64,000 nucleotides of DNA from Bacillus australimaris (GTDB taxonomy: Bacteria > Bacillota > Bacilli > Bacillales > Bacillaceae), in the NCBI RefSeq assembly GCF_001307105.1, contig NZ_LGYN01000029.1, positions 90,544 to 154,543 of the forward strand. Reading direction: 5' to 3'. Under the pieces are notes generated by a model. The model saw only the letters and a list, made by a program, of their open reading frames with translations, searched no databases and had not been told where the DNA came from. How positions within the stretch are numbered: the first letter of the stretch is position 1; every line of letters begins with the position of its first letter. Of the stretch, positions 34,808 to 44,762 are shown one piece after another. A program made the translations under genes and the position numbers.

Positions 34808-35725
34808 ATGGAGTCGGTCACAAGAAATTTCTTCTTGTTTTTGTCAAAGAGCAGTCTCTTGAACCATATTGCTCGTAATTGGGGAAGTGCTGTTGCATCT
34901 AAGAAAATCATCGGAGGGAAGGATTTTGAAAGTGCCATCCCTGTCATCAAACGATTAAATGAACAAGGAATGGCCGTGACAGTCGATCACCTTGGTGAGT
35001 TTGTCACAAAGGCAGAGATTGCAAATGAGCGGACGATTGAGTGTATTCAAACCATTCAGCGGATTGCAGAGGCCAAGCTCAATTCTCACGTGTCACTCAA
35101 AATGACATCACTTGGCTTGGATATTGACGATGACCTTGTGTATCGCAATATGAAAAGCATTTTAGATACGGCCGAGAAACACCGGATCATGGTAACAATC
35201 GATATGGAGGATGAACAGCGCTGTCAAAAAACGCTGGACATTTTTAAAGAGATGAAATCTCAATATGAGTATGTCAGTACGGTCTTGCAGGCGTATTTGT
35301 ACAGAACAGAAAAGGATCTTGATGACCTAAATGAGCTGCATCCATTTTTAAGACTTGTAAAGGGTGCCTATAAGGAATCCGCCGATGTGGCGTATCCAAA
35401 CAAAAAAGACGTCGATCACAATTATCAAAAGCTGATCGAAAAGCAATTACTCACAGGGAACTATACAGCCATTGCGACACATGACGATCAAATGATCGAG
35501 TTCACGAAAAATATTGTGAAAAAACACAATATACAGACAAGTCAGTTCGAATTTCAAATGCTGTATGGCATGAGATCAGAAACGCAGCAGGCACTTGTGA
35601 AGGAAGGCTATCAAATGAGGGTCTATACCCCGTATGGACGAGAGTGGTATGGCTATTACATGAGACGTCTTGCAGAACGGCCGGCAAACATTGCCTTTGC
35701 TTTAAAAGGGATGACGAGAAAATAA
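34808..35725 (+). CDS. putM: proline dehydrogenase
   Basis: A monofunctional proline dehydrogenase of 305 residues, which oxidises proline to pyrroline-5-carboxylate with FAD. The TIM-barrel features VTVDHLGEFV, HVSLKMTSLGLDI, TIDMEDE, RLVKGAYKES, ATHDDQMI, FQMLYGMR and YMRRLAERP match B. subtilis PutM (YcgM) closely. ATG 34808 follows GGGAGG by eight bases; a GTG at 34799 overlaps that site. It is followed 23 bp later by putB. Confidence 0.96.
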   Translation: MESVTRNFFLFLSKSSLLNHIARNWGSAVASKKIIGGKDFESAIPVIKRLNEQGMAVTVDHLGEFVTKAEIANERTIECIQTIQRIAEAKLNSHVSLKMTSLGLDIDDDLVYRNMKSILDTAEKHRIMVTIDMEDEQRCQKTLDIFKEMKSQYEYVSTVLQAYLYRTEKDLDDLNELHPFLRLVKGAYKESADVAYPNKKDVDHNYQKLIEKQLLTGNYTAIATHDDQMIEFTKNIVKKHNIQTSQFEFQMLYGMRSETQQALVKEGYQMRVYTPYGREWYGYYMRRLAERPANIAFALKGMTRK

Positions 35726-35748
35726 TTTGAAACGGGAGCGTGACAAAG

Positions 35749-37296
35749 ATGACAACACCTTACAAGCATGAACCATTCACGGATTTTAGCCAGGAAGAAA
35801 ACCGAAAAGCGTTTGAACAAGCATTAGCTAAAGTAACAGAATCTCTTGGTCAAACCTATCCACTCGTGATTAATGGAGAAAGAATTGAAACGAAAGACCA
35901 GATTGTTTCAATCAATCCAGCGAAAAAGGATGAAGTCGTTGGAACTGTATCAAAGGCTGGGAAGGAAGAGGCAGAACAAGCGGTTCAAGCTGCGGCGAAA
36001 GCATTCGAAACATGGCGCTACACATCTCCAGAAGAAAGAGCGGGTGTCATATTCCGTGCTGCTGCAAGCATTCGCCGTAAAAAGCATGAGTATTCAGCTC
36101 TTCTTGTAAAAGAAGCAGGTAAGCCTTGGAATGAAGCAGATGCAGATACAGCAGAAGCGATCGACTTCCTAGAGTATTACGCCCGTCAAATGCTGGAGCT
36201 GGCAAAAGGCAAACCAGTAAACAGCCGCGAAGGGGAACGCAATCAATACGTGTACACACCAACTGGCGTGACGCTCGTTATTCCACCGTGGAACTTCTTG
36301 TTTGCGATCATGGCAGGTACAACAGTAGCTCCGATCGTCACAGGAAATACGGTTGTCTTAAAACCAGCAAGTGCGACGCCTGTCATTGCAGCCCGTTTTG
36401 TGGAAGAGCTTGAGCAAGCTGGTCTGCCAAAAGGTGTTGTCAACTTTGTACCAGGAAGCGGGGCAGAGGTTGGAGATTATTTAGTTGATCATCCGAAAAC
36501 AAGCCTGATTACATTCACTGGTTCAAGAGAAGTAGGGACACGTATCTTTGAACGCGCAGCAAAAGTGCAGCCAGGTCAGCAGCATTTAAAGCGTGTCATT
36601 GCTGAAATGGGCGGTAAAGATACAGTGGTTGTGGATGAAGATGCAGATGTTGAATTAGCGGCTAACGCCATTTTCACATCAGCCTTCGGTTTTTCAGGTC
36701 AGAAATGTTCGGCTGGATCTCGGGCTGTCGTCCACGAGAAGCTTTATGACCAAGTGGTTGAGCGAGTGAAGGAAATCACAGAAACGAAAACAACAGCCAA
36801 TCCACTTTCTGCGGATGTCTATATGGGACCTGTCATTGATCAAGCGTCCTTTGACAAGATCACCGATTATATCGAGGTTGGCAAACAGGAAGGTCGCTTA
36901 GTCACTGGCGGAACGAGTGATGATTCGGAAGGATACTTCATCCACCCGACCATTTTTGCAGATCTTGAGCCAACTTCCCGCTTGATGCAAGAAGAAATCT
37001 TTGGACCAGTCTTGGCCTTCTCGAAAGTCTCTAGCTTTGATGAGGCACTTGAAGTAGCCAATAACACAGAATACGGTTTAACGGGTGCGGTTATTACCAA
37101 TAATCGTGATCACATCAACCGTGCGAAGCAGGAGTTCCATGTGGGGAACCTTTACTTTAACCGTAACTGTACAGGAGCTATCGTTGGATACCATCCATTT
37201 GGCGGATTCAAAATGTCAGGAACGGATTCAAAAGCAGGCGGGCCAGATTACCTAGCACTGCATATGCAGGCAAAAACGATTAGTGAAATGTTTTAA
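35749..37296 (+). CDS. putB: 1-pyrroline-5-carboxylate dehydrogenase
   Basis: An NAD-dependent aldehyde dehydrogenase of 515 residues, the same length as B. subtilis PutB (YcgN), which oxidises glutamate semialdehyde to glutamate. Features are [39 protein letters not shown] with the general-base Glu, and [10 protein letters not shown] with catalytic Cys320. The GTG at 35740 is only one base from the GGGAG site, so ATG 35749 is preferred. A terminator follows, with no putP after it. Confidence 0.97.
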   Translation: MTTPYKHEPFTDFSQEENRKAFEQALAKVTESLGQTYPLVINGERIETKDQIVSINPAKKDEVVGTVSKAGKEEAEQAVQAAAKAFETWRYTSPEERAGVIFRAAASIRRKKHEYSALLVKEAGKPWNEADADTAEAIDFLEYYARQMLELAKGKPVNSREGERNQYVYTPTGVTLVIPPWNFLFAIMAGTTVAPIVTGNTVVLKPASATPVIAARFVEELEQAGLPKGVVNFVPGSGAEVGDYLVDHPKTSLITFTGSREVGTRIFERAAKVQPGQQHLKRVIAEMGGKDTVVVDEDADVELAANAIFTSAFGFSGQKCSAGSRAVVHEKLYDQVVERVKEITETKTTANPLSADVYMGPVIDQASFDKITDYIEVGKQEGRLVTGGTSDDSEGYFIHPTIFADLEPTSRLMQEEIFGPVLAFSKVSSFDEALEVANNTEYGLTGAVITNNRDHINRAKQEFHVGNLYFNRNCTGAIVGYHPFGGFKMSGTDSKAGGPDYLALHMQAKTISEMF

Positions 37297-37300
37297 TATG

Positions 37301-37340
37301 GAAAAGCATGGACCTGTGCAGTTTGGTTCATGCTTTTTTT
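37301..37340 (+). terminator. putB terminator
   Basis: AAAAGCATGGACC / GGTTCATGCTTTT stem with one mismatch, followed by a T run. Confidence 0.85.
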
Positions 37341-37421
37341 GCCTGTCTACGACTTGTTTCTATACAAATCTGACTGGAAAGAAGTATGATAAATGTATCA
37401 CTTAATCAGGGAGCAATCGGG

Positions 37422-38660
37422 ATGGAAGAGATATTAGAAAAGCTTCACACATTTTTTGATGTCGATAAATTAATTGCATTTATTAGCGGTTATTTAAAGA
37501 AACCAGTCATTTTAGAAAGCACAGAGTGTCAGCTCCTTGCTTATAATTCTTACAGCATTCAGCAGTTTGACCCAGTGAATCAGCAAACGATTTTCTCAAA
37601 GGAATGTCCGGGGTCTGTGGTCGATTGGTTAAAGAAAACAGGGGTCATTGAGCGGCTTCACACTGATTCAAAGCCTTTTTATGTGAGCGGTCATGACGAG
37701 CTCGGTTTTAATCGGCGGGTGGCTGTGAGCGCCAAGCATAAACAAGAGGTTGTGGGCTTTATTTGGGTGCAGGATATCGAGGACTCCCTCTCTCATGAGG
37801 AGCTGCAGTTCTTACATGAAGCTTCCTTTCAAGTTGGAAAAGTGATTTATAAAAACAAGAAACAGCTTGAGAAAAAGGAAGGCAAGATTGAGGAATTTTT
37901 CAAAAAGGTCATGGATGATCATTTTTATACAGAAGAAGAGCTGAAATGGGAGGCTGAGAACTTAAGCATTCCACTGCCAGCCGTCTTTACCGTTATGGTC
38001 GTACACGCTGCCGATAACAAAAGTGAGACGGCAGAAGATGTGAAGGATGTAATTAGAACATATTTGCAGCTAGAGGATAAGGTGAATCACGTCTATTCGG
38101 TTCAAGCAGACATTGTCGTCATATTAGGGAGTCTCTCAGACCGTCACTCACCGAAAGCTACGGCTGCTGATGTCATCGCACATCTGCAATCGAAAACGCA
38201 CGCCCATCCTTCCCCTTTGTATATCGGGATGGGAAGAGAGTATCGAGATGTCATGAAAATGAGTACAAGTCGATTTGAAGCGATAGAGGTCGTGAAGGCA
38301 GTGAAAATTGTCGGAGGACAAGAATTGATTCCATATGATTACGAGAATTTAGGCGTCTTCCGTTTTTTAGACTCCATTTACAGCCATCAAAAAAAGAAAA
38401 ACGACTTTAATCCAGATTTGTTACGCTTGAAGGAAAAAGACCGCGAGAGCCAAACCTCGTTTTTAAGGACGCTGGAAGTCTACTTATTGAATAACTGCAA
38501 GCTAAAACCAGCATCAGAGCAGTTGTTCATTCATCAAAATACATTAAACTACCGAATGAAACAAATTTTTGATATGACCTCGATCGACTTAAGTCATTTT
38601 AGTCAGCGATGTGAGTTATTTATTGAATTGATGCTGATGAAAAAAGATCAATCTTCATGA
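37422..38660 (+). CDS. putR: proline-responsive regulator PutR (PucR family)
   Basis: A protein of 412 residues with a C-terminal PucR-type helix-turn-helix (LRTLEVYLLNNCKLKPASEQLFIHQNTLNYRMKQIFDMTSIDL). In B. subtilis PutR activates putBCP with proline as inducer. ATG 37422 follows AGGGAG; the ATG at 37386 overlaps a TATGAT (37385-37390) that is more likely a -10. Here it lies directly after putB, without the permease gene that separates them in B. subtilis. Confidence 0.88.
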   Translation: MEEILEKLHTFFDVDKLIAFISGYLKKPVILESTECQLLAYNSYSIQQFDPVNQQTIFSKECPGSVVDWLKKTGVIERLHTDSKPFYVSGHDELGFNRRVAVSAKHKQEVVGFIWVQDIEDSLSHEELQFLHEASFQVGKVIYKNKKQLEKKEGKIEEFFKKVMDDHFYTEEELKWEAENLSIPLPAVFTVMVVHAADNKSETAEDVKDVIRTYLQLEDKVNHVYSVQADIVVILGSLSDRHSPKATAADVIAHLQSKTHAHPSPLYIGMGREYRDVMKMSTSRFEAIEVVKAVKIVGGQELIPYDYENLGVFRFLDSIYSHQKKKNDFNPDLLRLKEKDRESQTSFLRTLEVYLLNNCKLKPASEQLFIHQNTLNYRMKQIFDMTSIDLSHFSQRCELFIELMLMKKDQSS

Positions 38661-38663
38661 TGG

Positions 38664-38698
38664 AATCCGCAGGTGCACTTAAATCACCTGCGGATTTT
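38664..38698 (+). terminator. putR terminator
   Basis: AATCCGCAGGTG / CACCTGCGGATT stem followed by TTTC. Confidence 0.8.
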
Positions 38699-38787
38699 CA
38701 TGTGAAATGCGAAAATGGCATACAACTGCTGTGTTTCGTTGTATGATAGATAAAGATTTTATGAGAAAAGTGAAAGGGGGGCCACCT

Positions 38788-40086
38788 TTGGGATCAGTCA
38801 CCTTAGCTATTTTGATTTTCATCATGACCCTCGTCCTTGTCATTTGGCAGCCAGGACGTGTCACCATTGGATGGTCAGCATGTGGAGGCGCCATTCTTGC
38901 GCTTGCCTTTGGTGTCGTTCATCTAGGCGATGTGTGGGAAGTGACGCAAATTGTATGGAATGCGACCTTTGCCTTTATAGGCATTATTATCATTTCATTA
39001 ATTTTAGATGAGATCGGTTTTTTCGAATGGGCTGCACTGCATATGGCAAAAGCCGCAAGAGGCAACGGTGTCCGCATGTTTATTTATTTAACATTGCTCG
39101 GCGCTGTTGTGGCTGCTTTTTTTGCCAACGATGGAGCGGCACTGATTTTGACCCCAATCGTCTTATCTGTGGTGAGAGCGTTGAAACTGGATGAGCGCAT
39201 GGTGCTGCCTTTTGTGATGGCAAGCGGCTTTATTGCAGATACAACCTCCTTGCCATTTGTCATTAGTAACCTAGTCAATATCGTATCAGCTGACTATTTT
39301 CATATTGGTTTTCTAGAATATACAGCGAACATGTTCGTGCCAAACCTTGTGTCACTTGGAGCGAGCATGCTGGTTCTTTATGTGTTTTACCGAAAACTCA
39401 TCCCAAAAACCTATGATCTGTCACAGGCGAAGGAACCGTCGTCAGCTATTCGGGATATCCGCATGTTCCGCTTATCTTGGTATGTGCTCGGCTGTCTGCT
39501 TGTTGGTTATTTCGCTGGGGAACTGATCGGTGTTCCGGTGTCCATCATCGTAGGAGGTATTGCCCTTGCTTTCTTGTGGCTGGCGAGAAGAAGTCCGCAA
39601 GTGGCGACAAAGCGAGTGATCAAAGAAGCACCGTGGTCCATTGTGTTTTTCTCGATCGGCATGTACGTCGTTGTATATGGTCTAAAGAATGTCGGGCTCA
39701 CAGAAATATTGGCGGCGTGGATCGAACAAGGGGCATCGCATGGCTTGCTTGCAGGAACAATGTTCATGGGTGTACTTGCGGCGGTGCTGTCCTCTGTGAT
39801 GAACAATCTGCCTACCGTTTTAATTGATGCGATTGCCATCGGACATACCGATACAGCAGGTGTCATGAGAGACGGACTGATTTATGCCAATGTCATCGGC
39901 TCCAATCTTGGTCCGAAAATGACGCCGATCGGGTCATTGGCGACATTGCTGTGGCTCCATGTCCTAAAGAAAAAAGGCGTCCATATTTCTTGGGGGGCTT
40001 ACATGAAAGCCGGAATCATCCTGACCATCCCAACCTTGATCCTCACTTTACTCGGGTTATATGTGTGGTTATGGCTTATTCATTAA
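38788..40086 (+). CDS. arsB: arsenite efflux pump membrane protein ArsB
   Basis: A 12-helix membrane protein of 432 residues of the ArsB family, exporting arsenite or antimonite with the proton gradient. It follows staphylococcal ArsB closely by eye: [96 protein letters not shown] and [31 protein letters not shown]. The start TTG 38788 is preceded by GAAAGGGGGG and matches the N terminus of known ArsB; an ATG at 38761 overlaps that site. No arsR, arsC or arsA is next to it. Confidence 0.9.
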   Translation: MGSVTLAILIFIMTLVLVIWQPGRVTIGWSACGGAILALAFGVVHLGDVWEVTQIVWNATFAFIGIIIISLILDEIGFFEWAALHMAKAARGNGVRMFIYLTLLGAVVAAFFANDGAALILTPIVLSVVRALKLDERMVLPFVMASGFIADTTSLPFVISNLVNIVSADYFHIGFLEYTANMFVPNLVSLGASMLVLYVFYRKLIPKTYDLSQAKEPSSAIRDIRMFRLSWYVLGCLLVGYFAGELIGVPVSIIVGGIALAFLWLARRSPQVATKRVIKEAPWSIVFFSIGMYVVVYGLKNVGLTEILAAWIEQGASHGLLAGTMFMGVLAAVLSSVMNNLPTVLIDAIAIGHTDTAGVMRDGLIYANVIGSNLGPKMTPIGSLATLLWLHVLKKKGVHISWGAYMKAGIILTIPTLILTLLGLYVWLWLIH

Positions 40087-40118
40087 AAAGAGCAGATCAA
40101 TGAGATCTGCTCTTTTTT
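40085..40118. terminator. bidirectional terminator between arsB and yckA
   Basis: AAGAGCAGATC / GATCTGCTCTT stem with flanking A and T runs. Confidence 0.9.
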
Positions 40119-40119
40119 G

Positions 40120-40797
40120 CTACAAATATTTCGCATAGCGTTTTTCTAAAAAGTCTTGAAGCAATGAGACCACACTGCAAATGCCCCAGTAAATGAGTGC
40201 GACCAAAATATACATGGTCATATAATCGAATTCTCGTCCGCCCACTATTTTTGCTTGCTGGAAGAGCTCTGGTACAGTAATCATCGCTGCCAGGGAGGAG
40301 GCTTTGATTAAATCGAGCATGACATTGGTCAATGGTGGCAGTGCGATGCGGACTGATTGAGGCAAAATGACACCACGCATCGTCTGCCAATAGCTGAGAC
40401 CTAATGACTTAGCGGCTTCCACCTGTCCACTTGGAACAGAGGAAAGGGCTGCTCGGTTGATTTCTGCAATATAGGCGGCACTATTGAAGCTGAATCCAAT
40501 AATGGCAGCAGTGACCGCTGTGAACTCAATGCCGATATAAGGAAATCCAAAATAAAGAATAAACAAAATCACCAGAATGGGCACGCCTCGCATGAATGAG
40601 ATATACAGCCGTGCAGGCAGCCAAAGTATCCATGTATTCGCCATCCTGGCAAGAGCGATAAAAAAGCCAAGAATCGTACCAAAAAACATGCTCACAAAGG
40701 AAATGAGCAGCGTCAGCCAGATGCCTTTCATGACAAACGGAAATGACGCCTTTGCCAGTGCAGGATTAAATATATATTCTAAATGAATATCTCCCAC
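40120..40797 (-). CDS. yckA: amino acid ABC transporter permease YckA
   Basis: A permease of 225 residues of the His/Glu/Gln polar amino acid type, with about five membrane segments. The EAA loop is EAAKSLGLSYWQTMRGVILPQSVRIALPPL (about residues 130-160). The start is GTG 40797, with AAGGAG nine bases upstream inside the spacer after yckB. It is the second gene after yckB. No ATPase gene accompanies the pair. Confidence 0.9.
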   Translation of the reverse strand: MGDIHLEYIFNPALAKASFPFVMKGIWLTLLISFVSMFFGTILGFFIALARMANTWILWLPARLYISFMRGVPILVILFILYFGFPYIGIEFTAVTAAIIGFSFNSAAYIAEINRAALSSVPSGQVEAAKSLGLSYWQTMRGVILPQSVRIALPPLTNVMLDLIKASSLAAMITVPELFQQAKIVGGREFDYMTMYILVALIYWGICSVVSLLQDFLEKRYAKYL

Positions 40798-40809
40798 GAT
40801 TGCGGCTCC

Positions 40810-41682
40810 TTATTTGGAAATGTCGACATCTTCGACATCAGCATCAATTTTCTTTGAGACGTCTGCATGATTAAAGAATTTCTCAGAAATCTTTTTCATT
40901 GTGCCGTCTTTTTTCATGCCTGCTAATACACCATTCAATTCTTTTTGAAGCTCTTTGTTGTCTTTCTTCATCACAAAGCCTTGTTCATTCGGCATGTATT
41001 TCAAGTCAGGGTGAATCGTAATATTTAATTTAGGAAATGCAGCAAGAGCCAGTGTCTGTAAGTAATAATCATTTAGAATGACATCTGTACGGCCATTTGC
41101 AACATCCTTTAAGTATTGTTCATTTGTTGCATTATCATAAATGACTTCCTTTGCACCATACTTGCGTGCAACATCCATATAAATCGTTGTCGCAGCACCT
41201 GCCGCTTTCTTTCCTTTTAAATCCTTTAACGTCTTAATGCCAGATAAATCATCTTTCCGTACGATCGCCGTTCCATAGGAATATTTATAAGGGGTTGAAA
41301 AGGCAAATTTATCTTTTCTGTCATCGGTGATGTCGATATCGTTTGCAGCGGCATCCACTTGACCAGAATTAATGGCACTCAGCATCCCATCATAGCCCAT
41401 TTCTTTAAATTCTACTTTCACATCAAGGCGTTTAAACGCTTCTTTGACGACTTCTACTTCGTAGCCCGTCAATCGATCCTTGCCGTTAGAAGTGTCATGA
41501 TAAGACGTTGGATAAAGCGTGCCTGAAGTAGCCACCACGATTTTTCCCTTCTTTTTAATCTGATCCCATTTTGATTCTCCAGATTGGGATGAGCCTGATT
41601 GACTGCAAGCAGACATCAGAAGGATGAAGGCAGACACAACAAGCATGATCCATATCGGTTTTTTATGATAAAAACGACTCAT
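40810..41682 (-). CDS. yckB: amino acid ABC transporter binding lipoprotein YckB
   Basis: A solute-binding protein of family 3, 290 residues. The signal peptide ends in the lipobox LMSAC (Cys26), so it is a membrane-anchored lipoprotein. GKIVVATSGTLYPTSY, LTGYEVEVVKEAFKRL and GQVDAAANDIDITDDRKDKFAFSTPY are the typical ligand-binding stretches of polar amino acid binders. GAGGATT precedes the ATG. It forms an operon with yckA. Confidence 0.92.
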   Translation of the reverse strand: MSRFYHKKPIWIMLVVSAFILLMSACSQSGSSQSGESKWDQIKKKGKIVVATSGTLYPTSYHDTSNGKDRLTGYEVEVVKEAFKRLDVKVEFKEMGYDGMLSAINSGQVDAAANDIDITDDRKDKFAFSTPYKYSYGTAIVRKDDLSGIKTLKDLKGKKAAGAATTIYMDVARKYGAKEVIYDNATNEQYLKDVANGRTDVILNDYYLQTLALAAFPKLNITIHPDLKYMPNEQGFVMKKDNKELQKELNGVLAGMKKDGTMKKISEKFFNHADVSKKIDADVEDVDISK

Positions 41683-41860
41683 TTAAGAATCCTCCTCTAT
41701 TTTTTATACAAAACAAAACATAGCACGCTTTTTATGTTAGGACAACGTTTTCAGAAGAAAAGTGAAAAAGTAAGAATATTATAGGCAATTTGCGTTTTGA
41801 AATAATGTATAAAAAAGGAAAGTGTACACAAAATAAAGGCGAATAAAGGAGGGAACACCA

Positions 41861-42193
41861 ATGAAGAAAAAAATAAGTGGCCTGCTCATATTGTCGATGA
41901 TGCTGTTATTTGGATTCCATATAGGAACGGCTTATGGAGAAACACCGCAAATGGAAAAGCGCCCGGTGACACATCAAGTGAAATTAACAACGGAACAACA
42001 AAAACAAATTGAAAACCTAGAACAGCAAATTCTTTCTAAGCGAAAAGAAGTCATTGAGAAATATGTACAGTATGGCGTGCTAACAAAGGAACAAGGTACA
42101 CACATCACAAAACGAATGGATGAGCATTACAATCATCTGAAAAATAACGGATTTGTTCCGTTACTGAAAAAACCACAGCACCATCGCCCATAA
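41861..42193 (+). CDS. yckD: secreted DUF2680-type protein YckD
   Basis: A protein of 110 residues with a signal peptide (basic KKK start, hydrophobic core to about residue 22, cleavage near AYG-ET). The mature part is an amphipathic helical region rich in Gln, Glu and Lys (LTTEQQKQIENLEQQILSKRKEVIEKYVQYGVLTKEQ). It has the same length as B. subtilis YckD, function unknown. AAAGGAGGG precedes the ATG. A terminator follows at 42200-42226. Confidence 0.85.
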   Translation: MKKKISGLLILSMMLLFGFHIGTAYGETPQMEKRPVTHQVKLTTEQQKQIENLEQQILSKRKEVIEKYVQYGVLTKEQGTHITKRMDEHYNHLKNNGFVPLLKKPQHHRP

Positions 42194-42197
42194 TGAT

Positions 42198-42228
42198 GAA
42201 ACCGGCAACGAGGTGCCGGTTTTTTATT
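42198..42228 (+). terminator. yckD terminator
   Basis: ACCGGCA / TGCCGGT stem with a six-base loop and a T run. Confidence 0.85.
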
Positions 42229-42237
42229 GTTAATTTT

Positions 42238-43002
42238 TTAGAAGGTGAGACTTTCCCCATCTTGTGGGACAAAAATGGCTTGATCAGCATGATGTTCTTG
42301 AATGAAAGCATCTAAATCAGCTCTTGTTAACAAGCAATGATTCACAGCTTCAAGGTGACAAGCGACAATTTGAGCTTTTGGCTGAGAACGGTGAATGTCT
42401 AAAATCTCTTCCTTGGTCATTGTAATCGGATCGCCTTCTAAAAATTGAGCCGCTCCGCTATTGACCACAATGACATCTGGCTTGCATGTATTCACAACTT
42501 CTTTCGGTTCATCACACCAAATGGTATCACCTGCAATATAAAGGGTCGGTTCATCAGGATGAGAGAAAACAAAACCGCTGACCTGTCCCATCCGCTTTGC
42601 AGTTTCTCCTGTTCCATGCTGTCCGCCTGTACGTTTAATATGAACGCCGCATATGTCTATTTCCTCTTCAATGCATGTGACATGCTGAAAGCCAGCTTCT
42701 TCAACTTCTTTTCGATCCTTTTCTGATTGAGTATAAATTGGCTGATCCTGAGCTAATTTCTTCTTTGCCTCATCGTCAAAGTGATCCACATGTAAATGAG
42801 TGAGTAAGACAGCATCTGGGTGTAAGATATTCTCTAAATCAATGTTTACAGGAAGATCCACAATAGGATTGTTCAAATGTTGATTGGCTGTATGGGGGAA
42901 CGGTGGATATGTTCCTTTGGCTGCTAAAAAGGGATCGATTAAGAAAGTTGACTGACCATAGTGAAGGTATAAAGTAGCATTGCGAATGAGCGTGATTTTC
43001 AT
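42238..43002 (-). CDS. metallo-beta-lactamase-fold hydrolase
   Basis: A protein of 254 residues of the MBL superfamily (UlaG-like branch). The zinc motif THLHVDHFDD (about residues 68-77) gives H-x-H-x-D-H; further ligands are likely the His in GGQHGTGE, the Asp in IAGDTIWCDE and the His in VACHLEAVNHC. There is no signal peptide. The substrate is unknown; a phosphodiester or lactone is possible. AAAAGGAT precedes the ATG. It is divergent from the Lrp-type regulator gene, which may control it. Confidence 0.83.
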   Translation of the reverse strand: MKITLIRNATLYLHYGQSTFLIDPFLAAKGTYPPFPHTANQHLNNPIVDLPVNIDLENILHPDAVLLTHLHVDHFDDEAKKKLAQDQPIYTQSEKDRKEVEEAGFQHVTCIEEEIDICGVHIKRTGGQHGTGETAKRMGQVSGFVFSHPDEPTLYIAGDTIWCDEPKEVVNTCKPDVIVVNSGAAQFLEGDPITMTKEEILDIHRSQPKAQIVACHLEAVNHCLLTRADLDAFIQEHHADQAIFVPQDGESLTF

Positions 43003-43122
43003 AAAAAGGCATCCTTTTTTTCTGATTAAGTTTACAGTATATTAAAAGAGTTCTATGTGACAGAGGATCATGAAAGTCTTTTGGCAGAAGGGCTTGATTT
43101 TTGAAAGAGGTGAGCCAATGCA

Positions 43123-43539
43123 ATGCTAGATCAAACAGATATGAATATTTTAAAAGAACTATCAAAGAATAGCCGATTGACCATGAAAGCTCTAGGTGAA
43201 AAAGTTCATTTAACCGGTCAAGCGGTGGCAAATCGTGTGTTAAAGCTGGAAGAAGAAGGTGTAATTGAAGCCTATACCATATCGATTGATTGGAGGACAC
43301 AGCAAACCATTCAAACATTTTTGCAGCTCTATACCCGCAGTTATCATCATGAACCACTTCTGACGTTTCTTGATCAAAAGGAAGAAATCAAAAATCTGTT
43401 CAAAATAAGTGGTGATGGCTGTTATATGGCTGAAGGGCATTTCTCCAGTCATGATGAACTTGATCAGTTTTTAACGGAGCTGACAAATTACGCAAATTAC
43501 AAACTGTCGATTGCGGTTAAACGTCTCATTCATCAGTAA
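43123..43539 (+). CDS. Lrp/AsnC-family regulator
   Basis: A protein of 138 residues. The N-terminal helix-turn-helix (MLDQTDMNILKELSKNSRLTMKALGEKVHLTGQAVANRVLKLEEEGVIEAYTISID) is characteristic of Lrp/AsnC proteins, followed by a RAM-type effector domain (NLFKISGDGCYMAEGHF). AAAGAGGTG precedes the ATG; an ATG five bases upstream opens a three-codon frame (ATG CAA TGC TAG) overlapping this start. It is followed 28 bp later by the acetyltransferase gene. Confidence 0.88.
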   Translation: MLDQTDMNILKELSKNSRLTMKALGEKVHLTGQAVANRVLKLEEEGVIEAYTISIDWRTQQTIQTFLQLYTRSYHHEPLLTFLDQKEEIKNLFKISGDGCYMAEGHFSSHDELDQFLTELTNYANYKLSIAVKRLIHQ

Positions 43540-43567
43540 TGGAAGAGACGCAGGAGGAAAAGAAACG

Positions 43568-44389
43568 ATGCAAAAATTAATTGAAAATCAAGCTGAACCG
43601 ATGACAAAGGAAAGAATCCAAGCCGATTTGGTTCAACTTGGTGTGAAAAAAGGCATGATTTTATGTGTTCACTCATCATTATCATCTATCGGTTGGGTAA
43701 ACGGAGGCGCTGTAGCCGTCATACAAGCATTGATGGAAACCTTAACAGAAGAGGGAACACTGATTATGCCGGCACAAACGTTAGAGCTTTCTGATCCCGC
43801 CGATTGGATCGATCCGCCTGTTCCTTATTCATGGTGGAAGTCGATCAAAGATACAATGCCTGCATTTGATCCAGCTTACACGGTGCCAACAGCAATGGGA
43901 AAGGTAGCGGAAACCTTTTGGAAATACCCAGGCGTGGCGAGAAGCAATCATCCTCATTTTTCATTTACAGCTTGGGGGAAAAGGAAACATGAAATATTGA
44001 AACACCATGAACTTTCTTTTGGATTAGGAGAGCATTCGCCTCTTGGCCGCATGTATGATCTTCAGGCTCAAGTACTGCTAATTGGTACGTCATTTGAAAG
44101 CGTGACAGCTTTTCATCTAGCGGAATACCGGATTCCTCAGCAGGACCTCATGACAAGAGGAGCTCCTATTTTAGAAAATGGGTGGAGGGTATGGAAGGAG
44201 TACCAAGATATCATCACAAGAGAAGAACTATTTGATCAGATTGGTCTTGATTTCCTGAAATCAGGAGGCACCCATCATCACGGTCAAATCGGCCTTGCCA
44301 GTTCATATTTATTGCCGGTGAAGGAATCGGTAGACTATGCGGAAGAGTGGCTTGATCTATACGATCAGTCGTCATCTACACAGCTTTGA
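43568..44389 (+). CDS. AAC(3)-family N-acetyltransferase, YokD-like
   Basis: A protein of 273 residues of the aminoglycoside 3-N-acetyltransferase family, similar to B. subtilis YokD. LCVHSSLSSIGWVNGGAVAVIQALMETLTEEGTLIMPAQT is the acetyl-CoA-binding block, followed by VARSNHPHFSFTAWGK and FHLAEYRIP. ATG 43568 follows AGGAGG; the longer frame from 43511 overlaps the upstream gene. Many chromosomal members do not confer antibiotic resistance, so the real substrate is open. The gene overlaps the convergent nin gene by 14 bp. Confidence 0.88.
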   Translation: MQKLIENQAEPMTKERIQADLVQLGVKKGMILCVHSSLSSIGWVNGGAVAVIQALMETLTEEGTLIMPAQTLELSDPADWIDPPVPYSWWKSIKDTMPAFDPAYTVPTAMGKVAETFWKYPGVARSNHPHFSFTAWGKRKHEILKHHELSFGLGEHSPLGRMYDLQAQVLLIGTSFESVTAFHLAEYRIPQQDLMTRGAPILENGWRVWKEYQDIITREELFDQIGLDFLKSGGTHHHGQIGLASSYLLPVKESVDYAEEWLDLYDQSSSTQL

Positions 44390-44762
44390 AATTGATATAA
44401 TAAACATCTTGATCAGACTGCTGTGAGGTAGAGCAGGTGAGCTGATAGTCTCCCTTTGGAATGGAGAAAGACAGCACCTGGTCCATGACACTTGTGATAT
44501 AAACTTGATCACTTGCATGTGTAAATGGCACGGTTATGGCTCTATCAATTGAGACTTGGGGCTCATCGCCATTTAATGTCACAATAATGGACGCCTTTCC
44601 ATTATTGATCCCTTCAAAGGAAACACCTTGATCTCCAGTTGTGAATCCTTGAAGAATGTCATCATCTGTCCAATCAATGACAGGTGGTGTTTCGCTCCCT
44701 GTGTATACGGTGATTTGGTGATAGGAGATAGATAGGAAATAGGTTTGGTTTAAATTGTTCAT
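44376..44762 (-). CDS. nin: nuclease inhibitor Nin (ComJ)
   Basis: A protein of 128 residues resembling B. subtilis Nin/ComJ, the inhibitor of the competence nuclease NucA. Shared stretches are LSISYHQITVY, TPPVIDWTDDDI, GVSFEG and SFSIPKGDYQLTCST. ATG 44762 follows AAAGGAG by eight bases; a longer frame from 44783 includes that site. In B. subtilis nin directly follows nucA; here tlpC lies between them. Confidence 0.88.
   Translation of the reverse strand: MNNLNQTYFLSISYHQITVYTGSETPPVIDWTDDDILQGFTTGDQGVSFEGINNGKASIIVTLNGDEPQVSIDRAITVPFTHASDQVYITSVMDQVLSFSIPKGDYQLTCSTSQQSDQDVYYINFKAV

Noticed and set aside
37386..37421. An earlier ATG for PutR
   Set aside because: It overlaps a likely -10 (TATGAT), and AGGGAG points to ATG 37422.
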